From contig JACVXW010000140.1 of assembly GCA_015661135.1 (NCBI GenBank), positions 1 through 10,433 of the forward strand: 10,433 bases of DNA. Reading direction: 5' to 3'. A program made the translations under genes and the position numbers. Each line of letters opens with the position of its first letter. Positions within the stretch are counted from its first letter, which is position 1. Under the pieces are notes generated by a model, which worked only from the letters and a program-made list of their open reading frames with translations, was not told where the DNA came from and did not search any database. Below, one piece after another: positions 5,961 through 10,433 of the stretch. The DNA is from Chloroflexota bacterium. GTDB lineage: Bacteria > Chloroflexota > Limnocylindria > Limnocylindrales > CSP1-4.

Positions 5961-6365
5961 TTAGCCGACACCGAGTTCGTCGAGACGGTCGTCGTCGATG
6001 CCGAGGTGATGGGCCAGTTCGTGGATCACCGTGATCCGAACCTCCTCGGCCAGGGCTTCCGGCTCGGTGAAGTCCTCCTCGAGCGGTCCCCGGAAGAGCG
6101 TGATCCGGTTCGGGACGGTGATCCAGTCGGCCTGCCACTCGGTCCGCGGGACGCCCTCGTACAGGCCGTACAGGTCGTCCTCCAGGGTCAGCCCGTTGTC
6201 GAGGAGCTGCTCGTCCGAAGGCCAGTCGTCGATCACGACCGCCACCTCGGCCAGCGCCTCGCTGAAAGGCTCGGGGATCGTGGCGATGGCCCGATCCACG
6301 AGACGCGCGAACGCGCCCGAGTCCGACTCGTGGAGGCGCCGGGAGCCGCGGCGGCGCTTGGTCAT
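5961..6365 (-). CDS. Zincin-like metallopeptidase family protein
   Basis: This 134-residue protein carries the zinc-binding signature HELAHHLGIDD, in which H115, H119 and probably D125 bind the metal and E116 is the catalytic base (HExxHxxGxxD). It matches the small possibly-proteolytic zincin_1 family (Pfam PF06262), whose cellular substrates are unknown. The domain fills about residues 14-134: a helix with PEPFSEAL, then the VVIDDWPS strand, a hydrophobic LYGLYEG segment, PNRITLFRGPLE, and the helix carrying the motif. The N-terminus is very basic (MTKRRRGSRR). There is no signal peptide, so it should be cytosolic. I chose the ATG at 6365, just after a leaderless-type TACGAT box, over longer upstream starts that would overlap the divergent deacetylase gene. 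The family is confident; the function is not. Confidence 0.87.
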   Translation of the reverse strand: MTKRRRGSRRLHESDSGAFARLVDRAIATIPEPFSEALAEVAVVIDDWPSDEQLLDNGLTLEDDLYGLYEGVPRTEWQADWITVPNRITLFRGPLEEDFTEPEALAEEVRITVIHELAHHLGIDDDRLDELGVG

Positions 6366-6373
6366 CGCGATCA

Positions 6374-6379
6374 ATCGTA
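6374..6379 (-). promoter_or_regulatory. Putative -10 box (TACGAT) of the metallopeptidase gene
   Basis: On the minus strand TACGAT ends eight bases before the ATG at 6365, placing the transcript start at or next to the start codon. It lies back to back with the TAGCAT box of the divergent deacetylase gene, in a gap of only 57 bases. Confidence 0.45.
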
Positions 6380-6409
6380 ACGGGCCCGGCCGCCCCGGCG
6401 GTGAGCGGG

Positions 6410-6415
6410 TAGCAT
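6410..6415 (+). promoter_or_regulatory. Putative -10 box (TAGCAT) of the deacetylase gene
   Basis: TAGCAT ends seven bases before the ATG at 6423, so an mRNA starting there would be leaderless. The box overlaps an earlier in-frame ATG at 6414, which argues that 6423 and not 6414 is the true start. Confidence 0.45.
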
Positions 6416-6422
6416 GCCGGGC

Positions 6423-7541
6423 ATGCATGTCGTCTACACCGCCGGCCATCTCGCCCACGACGTCACCCATGAGACGTACCTGGGTATCGCCGTACCGGCC
6501 AATGAGGTCGCGGAGCGTGCTGAGCGAATCCGCACCACGCTCGAGGCAGATGGCGGGTTCGCCCTCGTCGCCCCGACAGAGCACGGCCTGGATCCGATCC
6601 TCGCCGTGCACGACGCCGGCCTGGTCCGGTTCCTGGAGTCGGCCTGGACCGAGGTGCGCCGTCAGGAGATCCCACGGTCCTTCCTGGTGGCCGACACGTA
6701 TCCGGTGCGAGCGATGTTCGAGGGCATGAGCGCGGCCGCGCTCGGGCGCCTTCGCGAGCCCAAGGCGGTCGGGGGGCGGGTGGGCTGGTGGGGCCTGGAT
6801 TCGAGCAATCCGCTGGTACCCGGCACGTACGGGGCCGCGCTCGGCGCGGTCGATGTCGCGCTGACGGCCGCCGATCTCGTCCTGAACGGAGGAGCTGCGG
6901 CCGCCTACGGGCTATGCCGCCCGCCGGGGCACCATGCCGCCCGGTCCATGGCCGGCGGCTACTGCTTCTTCAACAACGCGGCGATCGCCGCCCACTCGGT
7001 CGCGTCCCGCACCGGCGAGCCGGTCGCGATCCTGGATGTCGACGTCCACCACGGCAACGGCACCCAGCAGATCTTCTGGCGCCGCGGTGACGTCTTGTAC
7101 GCCTCGATCCACGCCGACCCGGCCCACCTCTACCCGTTCTTCCTCGGCTATGCCGACGAAGTCGGCGAGGGTCCGGGCAAGGACGCCAACTTCAACCAGC
7201 CGCTCCCTGCCGGGACGGGGGACACGGTCTACCTCGAGGCGGTGGACCGTGCCCTCGACGCCATCGCGGGGACGAGCGGCTCCGTGATCGTCGTCTCGCT
7301 CGGGTTCGATACGTTCGCCCAGGACCCGATCGGTACGCTCGCCGTGACAACCGCCGCATACCACGAGATCGGCCGCCGCGTGGCGGCGCTCGGACGTCGG
7401 CTCGTCATCCTCCAGGAGGGCGGCTATCACCGCCCCTCTCTGGGCGAGAACGCCCGCGCCTGGCTGCGCGGGGCGGAGGGCCGGCCGTACGACCCGCAGC
7501 CCGCCGCTGGCTTTGGGCCGACCGGGGCCAGGACCCCGTGA
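6423..7541 (+). CDS. Histone-deacetylase superfamily protein, acetylpolyamine-amidohydrolase-like
   Basis: This 372-residue zinc-dependent amidohydrolase of the arginase/deacetylase fold likely removes acetyl groups from acetylated polyamines or small amides, possibly from protein lysines. Active-site blocks are complete: RPPGHHAA with the catalytic pair H170/H171, GYCFFNNAAIAA, DVDVHHGNGT with zinc ligands D207 and H209, GFDTFAQDP with the third ligand D296, and QEGGYH with the transition-state Tyr335. The segment SIHADPAHLYPFFLGYADE is typical of the acetylpolyamine amidohydrolase branch rather than eukaryotic-like HDACs. Bacterial relatives have similar lengths. I prefer the ATG at 6423 over the one at 6414 (three residues longer), because MHVVYTAGHLAHD aligns with family N-termini and a TAGCAT box ends seven bases upstream. 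The stop overlaps folE by four bases (GTGA). Confidence 0.92.
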   Translation: MHVVYTAGHLAHDVTHETYLGIAVPANEVAERAERIRTTLEADGGFALVAPTEHGLDPILAVHDAGLVRFLESAWTEVRRQEIPRSFLVADTYPVRAMFEGMSAAALGRLREPKAVGGRVGWWGLDSSNPLVPGTYGAALGAVDVALTAADLVLNGGAAAAYGLCRPPGHHAARSMAGGYCFFNNAAIAAHSVASRTGEPVAILDVDVHHGNGTQQIFWRRGDVLYASIHADPAHLYPFFLGYADEVGEGPGKDANFNQPLPAGTGDTVYLEAVDRALDAIAGTSGSVIVVSLGFDTFAQDPIGTLAVTTAAYHEIGRRVAALGRRLVILQEGGYHRPSLGENARAWLRGAEGRPYDPQPAAGFGPTGARTP

Positions 7542-8284
7542 CGGACCTGCTGCCGGAGCACGTCCGCAAGCTCGTGGCCGAGATCGAAACCGAGATCGGC
7601 GAGTCGGACGACGCCGCCCTGGCCGCGCCGATCGAGGGATCCGGGCTCCGGAGCGGTGGCGCGCCAGGCGCCAGCGGCGCCGCCGGTCGCGGCAACGGAC
7701 GGGCGGCGGGACGGGTCGCCGGCCGGGTCGAGGACGCCGTCCGCGACATCCTGATGGAGATCGGCGAAGACCCGGATCGGGAAGGTCTCCGGGGAACCCC
7801 GGACCGGGTCCATCGGATGTATGCCGAGCTGACTGCCGGGTATCACGTGGATCCGGATCGGCTCGTCAACGGCGCCATCTACGAGGAGGTTTACTCGGAG
7901 ATGGTTGTGGTCAAGGACATCCCGTTTTACTCCCTGTGCGAGCACCACCTCCTGCCGTTCTTCGGAGCGGCAGCCGTCGCCTACATCCCGCGCGGTCGGG
8001 TCATCGGCCTCTCGAAGATCCCGCGGATCGTGGAGATGTACGCCCGCAGGCTCCAGGTCCAGGAGCGGCTCACGCAGCAGATCGCCACATTCCTCGATGA
8101 GCGCCTGCACCCCCAGGGCGTGGGCGTGGTGATCGAGGCCAACCACCTGTGTGCGGTGATGCGCGGAATTCGCAAACCCGGGACCGTGATGACGACCTCG
8201 GCCGTCCTGGGCCTCTTCCGATCTCGCGATCGAACCCGGGCCGAGTTCCTGAGCCACCTCGCCCGCCGCTCGCCCGCCGGCTGA
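7538..8284 (+). CDS. folE: GTP cyclohydrolase I with N-terminal extension
   Basis: This enzyme converts GTP to 7,8-dihydroneopterin triphosphate, the first step towards tetrahydrofolate and other pterins. The catalytic domain covers about residues 62-243: VEDAVRDILMEIGEDPDREGL, TPDRV, then PFYSLCEHHLLPFFG with zinc ligands C134 and H137 and catalytic H136, then IGLSKIPRIV, RLQVQERLT and NHLCAVMRG with the third zinc ligand C205. All key residues of the zinc-dependent (FolE) type are present. The first 61 residues are extra: an acidic helix (5-30), then a Gly/Ala/Arg-rich low-complexity linker (34-63). The start is GTG, overlapping the deacetylase stop (GTGA), which suggests coupled translation. 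An internal start after the linker would give a more typical length, so the N-terminus is less certain than the domain. No other folate genes are in the window. Confidence 0.94.
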   Translation: MTDLLPEHVRKLVAEIETEIGESDDAALAAPIEGSGLRSGGAPGASGAAGRGNGRAAGRVAGRVEDAVRDILMEIGEDPDREGLRGTPDRVHRMYAELTAGYHVDPDRLVNGAIYEEVYSEMVVVKDIPFYSLCEHHLLPFFGAAAVAYIPRGRVIGLSKIPRIVEMYARRLQVQERLTQQIATFLDERLHPQGVGVVIEANHLCAVMRGIRKPGTVMTTSAVLGLFRSRDRTRAEFLSHLARRSPAG

Positions 8285-8366
8285 CAACCGGCCGCGCGAC
8301 GCCTCTCCCCGGGCAACGCCGCGATCCCAGGGCTGGGTCAGGCCGCGCGGGCTGTCGCTCGTGCGG

Positions 8367-8372
8367 TAGAGT
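8367..8372 (+). promoter_or_regulatory. Putative -10 box (TAGAGT) of the mutase small-subunit gene
   Basis: TAGAGT ends six bases before the ATG at 8379, with no Shine-Dalgarno in between, as for a leaderless transcript. It shares TAGAGTCGG with the large-subunit promoter (55-63), so the two separated mutase genes may be transcribed from similar promoters. The 94-base gap before it has no cobalamin riboswitch. Confidence 0.5.
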
Positions 8373-8378
8373 CGGCGC

Positions 8379-8783
8379 ATGACCGACCGACCGATCAAGG
8401 TGCTCATCGCGAAGCCGGGGCTGGATGGCCACGATCGCGGGGCAAAGGTGCTGGCGCGCGGCCTGCGTGACGAAGGCTTCGAGGTCGTCTACACCGGGCT
8501 GCGCCAGACACCGGAGATGGTGTCGACCGCCGCGCTCCAGGAGGACGTGGACGTCGTGGGCCTGTCGATCCTCTCGGGCGCGCACATGACGCTCGTCCCG
8601 CGGGTCGTCGACCTCCTCCGCGGCAACGGTCTGGACGACGTGCTCGTGGTGGTGGGCGGGATCATCCCCGACGACGACGCGACGGCACTGAGGGCTGCGG
8701 GCGTTGGCGCCATCTTCGGGCCGGGAACCACGATCGCCGAGGTCGCGGAGTACCTGCGGGCCAACGCTCACCCGCGCGACTGA
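8379..8783 (+). CDS. B12-binding small subunit of acyl-CoA mutase
   Basis: This 134-residue Rossmann-like domain binds adenosylcobalamin base-off/His-on. It carries the diagnostic DGHDRG (residues 16-21), in which H18 coordinates cobalt, then SILSGAH (about 63-69) and GGIIPDDD (about 93-100), which line the nucleotide-tail pocket, and ends with GPGTT. Its length is that of the free-standing small subunits of two-component methylmalonyl- or isobutyryl-CoA mutases, and all motifs are intact. It probably pairs with the large subunit at 71-1705; no other catalytic subunit is present in the window. It is followed after 11 bases by the MeaB-type chaperone. The sequence of this subunit alone does not tell which acyl-CoA is used. 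Confidence 0.95.
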   Translation: MTDRPIKVLIAKPGLDGHDRGAKVLARGLRDEGFEVVYTGLRQTPEMVSTAALQEDVDVVGLSILSGAHMTLVPRVVDLLRGNGLDDVLVVVGGIIPDDDATALRAAGVGAIFGPGTTIAEVAEYLRANAHPRD

Positions 8784-8794
8784 GCTCGACCGAG

Positions 8795-9844
8795 GTGGCG
8801 CGCCAGGGCACGACCGCGGCGGATCCGGCCGTTCGCGCGCTCGAGCTTGCCACCGCGGCACTGGAGGGCGATCGGCGGGCGCTCGCCCGGCTGCTCACCG
8901 CGGTGGAGAACCGGACACCCGTCGGTGAGGCCGCCCTCCGAACGCTCTACCCGAAGGCTGGCCGGGCGCACCTCGTTGGCGTCACCGGCGCGCCGGGGGC
9001 AGGCAAGTCGACGCTCGTCGCAGCCCTGATCGCGGAACTGCGGACGCGCGGAAGATCCGTTGGCGTCGTCGCCGTCGATCCGTCAAGTCCGATCACTGGC
9101 GGGGCGCTCCTCGGGGATCGGGTCCGCATGCAGTCGTACGCCTCGGACCCCGATGTCTTCATCCGATCGATGGCGTCGCGCGGGCATGCCGGTGGCCTCG
9201 CGTCTACCTCCGCGGCCGCAGCCGCCGTCATGGACGCCTGCGGCCTCGACATCGTCTTCCTCGAGACGGTCGGGACCGGCCAGAACGAGGTCGAGGTCGC
9301 GGCGGCGGCGGACACGACGGTGGTCCTGGAGGCTCCCGAGATGGGTGACGAGGTCCAGGCGATCAAGGCCGGCCTCCTCGAGGTTGCCGACATCGTGGTC
9401 GTGAACAAGGGTGACCGGCCGGGCGCCCAGCGAACCGCCTCGCAACTCCGGGCAATGCTGGTGGCGGTGGCACGTGTGGGTGCGACCAGGTCGGCGGGTG
9501 CGACCGTCCCGGCGGGTGCGACCGCGCCGCCGCCCGTGACCGATCGGCCTCGCCCCAAGCAGCCCGAGGTTCTGGTCACGACCGCGACGACCGGTGAGGG
9601 CATTACGGAACTCCTCGCCTCGCTCGACCGGCACCGTGCCGCCAAGCCCACGGGGACGCCGTCCGCCGCCCGGCTGGCTCGAGCCGCCGCGCAGGTCTGG
9701 GCGATCCTCGCGGATCGAACGCGAGCGGCGCTGACGACGCCCGAGCGAAGGGCGGAGACCGAGGCGACCCTCCGCGCCGTGGCCGAGCATGACCTGGACC
9801 CGTTCACCGCCGTCGACCACCTGCTCGCGAGGTTGCGCGAATGA
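8795..9844 (+). CDS. meaB: MeaB-type GTPase chaperone of the B12 mutase
   Basis: This 349-residue G3E-family GTPase guards B12-dependent mutases: it gates cofactor loading and removes inactivated cobalamin, using GTP hydrolysis. Walker A is GAPGAGKST (65-73), followed by VAVDPSSPITGGALLGDR, a strong MeaB signature, then SMASRGHAGGLA, switch region ETVGTGQNEVEV (usually ETVGVGQSE in relatives), APEMGDEVQAIKAGLLE, and the guanine-specificity motif NKGD. Residues about 228-249 form a low-complexity insertion (repeated GAT, then Pro-rich) encoded by an imperfect 18-base tandem repeat. The C-terminus has the usual dimerisation helices. The start is GTG at 8795, eleven bases after the small subunit, without a strong ribosome site. 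The stop overlaps the MFS gene by four bases (ATGA). The partner is presumably the mutase encoded here. Confidence 0.95.
   Translation: MARQGTTAADPAVRALELATAALEGDRRALARLLTAVENRTPVGEAALRTLYPKAGRAHLVGVTGAPGAGKSTLVAALIAELRTRGRSVGVVAVDPSSPITGGALLGDRVRMQSYASDPDVFIRSMASRGHAGGLASTSAAAAAVMDACGLDIVFLETVGTGQNEVEVAAAADTTVVLEAPEMGDEVQAIKAGLLEVADIVVVNKGDRPGAQRTASQLRAMLVAVARVGATRSAGATVPAGATAPPPVTDRPRPKQPEVLVTTATTGEGITELLASLDRHRAAKPTGTPSAARLARAAAQVWAILADRTRAALTTPERRAETEATLRAVAEHDLDPFTAVDHLLARLRE
9478..9523 (+). repeat. 18-base imperfect tandem repeat inside meaB
   Basis: GGGTGCGACC begins at 9478, 9496 and 9514, a strict 18-base period over three copies with variable 8-base spacers. The repeat keeps the reading frame and encodes three GAT-centred units in a surface-loop region of the GTPase. 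Confidence 0.75.
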
Positions 9845-10433
9845 CCGCGACTCCGGCGGTCGGGGACGAGCGCCTCATGACCCCGGCCTTCATCGGGATC
9901 TTCGCGTCAGTCCTCGGCTTCTTCGTGGCGAGCGGGATGTTCCTTCCGGCAACGCCCCGCTACACCGCCGGCCCGCTCGGCGGCGATGACTTCGCCGTGG
10001 GCCTCGCCCTTCGCCGGACGCTGGGCGGACCGGCGAGGCCGGCGGATCATGCTGATCGCCGGGGCAGCGCTCCAGGTCGTGGCGGCGGCCGGCCACCTCG
10101 TCGCCGACACCGTGGTCCTGCTCGTGATCATGCGACTGCTGCTCGGTGCGGCCGAAGCGCTCTTCTTCGTGGGCGGCGTGGCCGCCGCCACGGACCTTGC
10201 GCCGGAGCATCGGCGCGGCGAGGCCGTCAGCCTCATCTCGACCGCCCTGTACCTGGGGGTGGCCCTCGGCCCGATCCTCGCTGAGTGGCTCCTCGACGCG
10301 TCCGGCTTCGCGGCCATCTGGATCGGCGCGACCGTCATCAGCGTCATCGCGGTCGCGATCAGCTGGGTGGCCCCGGAGACGCTCCCGCCGGCCGCCCGTG
10401 GCAGGAGCGGTGATGGGGGCACCTTGCTTCATC
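9841..10433 (+). pseudogene. MFS transporter, 5' part, frameshifted by an internal deletion; runs off the window
   Basis: The start ATG overlaps the meaB stop (ATGA). Residues 1-56 form a normal MFS beginning: TM1 (PAFIGIFASVLGFFVASGMFLP), then PRYTAGPLGG and the first residues of TM2 up to VGLA. At about 10008 the frame breaks. From 10010 the +1 frame continues with FAGRWADRRGRRIM, the MFS loop 2-3 motif, then TM3 (LIAGAALQVVAAAG), TM4 (VLLVIMRLLLGAAEALFF), APEHRRGEA, TM5 (ALYLGVALGPILAEW) and TM6 (AAIWIGATVISVIAVAI), open to the window edge. The unshifted frame instead gives an Arg-rich unlikely tail ending at 10284. Most of TM2, about 12 residues plus two bases, is missing. This is either a broken gene or an assembly error. 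Substrate is unknown; drug-efflux-like by general look. Confidence 0.8.

Noticed and set aside
6366..6611. Upstream extension of the metallopeptidase frame
   Set aside because: It would be antisense to the start of the deacetylase gene and ignores the TACGAT box just before 6365.
8285..8378. Possible cobalamin riboswitch before the B12-binding subunit
   Set aside because: The gap is only 94 bases, lacks a recognisable B12-box-like sequence, and the promoter box lies six bases before the ATG, leaving no leader RNA.

Overview
The window is very GC-rich (about 70 % by eye), densely coding and bacterial. Genes are separated by short gaps, four gene pairs share a 4-base stop/start overlap (GTGA or ATGA), and several transcription units look leaderless, with a TANNNT box only 6-10 bases before the start codon. 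Protein style and gene mix suggest an uncultured Chloroflexota (Limnocylindria/Ellin6529-like) or an actinobacterial relative. This is a judgement from appearance, not a computed placement.

Layout. 1-46: probable tail of an upstream gene. 71-2537 (+): large catalytic subunit of a B12-dependent acyl-CoA mutase, then a DinB-like four-helix-bundle protein and a small unknown protein. 2538-2896: gene-free, rich in hairpins. 3592-2897 (-): a two-gene arsR-trxA operon. 3702-5896 (+): a threonine/serine dehydratase overlapping a multi-pass membrane protein. 6365-5961 (-): a small zincin-like metallopeptidase. 6423-8284 (+): an acetylpolyamine-amidohydrolase-like deacetylase overlapping GTP cyclohydrolase I. 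8379-end (+): the B12-binding small subunit of the mutase, its MeaB-type GTPase chaperone, and the start of an MFS transporter that leaves the window.

How the genes work together. The large subunit, small subunit and MeaB together make a complete adenosylcobalamin mutase system, but the two subunits lie 6.7 kb apart with unrelated genes between them. At the position where true methylmalonyl-CoA mutases carry the carboxylate-binding Arg, the large subunit has Gln, so it may act on isobutyryl-CoA, 2-hydroxyisobutyryl-CoA or a similar acyl-CoA. The dehydratase could feed 2-oxobutyrate and propionyl-CoA into a mutase pathway, but this link is speculative.

Most notable are two deletion-type lesions in otherwise well-preserved genes. 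The mutase large subunit lacks an in-frame block of about 47 residues that holds most of the substrate-binding motif. The MFS gene has lost most of its second membrane helix together with its reading frame. Both could be real mutations or assembly errors. I found no CRISPR array, insertion sequence, tRNA, rRNA or defence system, and nothing clearly amounting to a new biological system.
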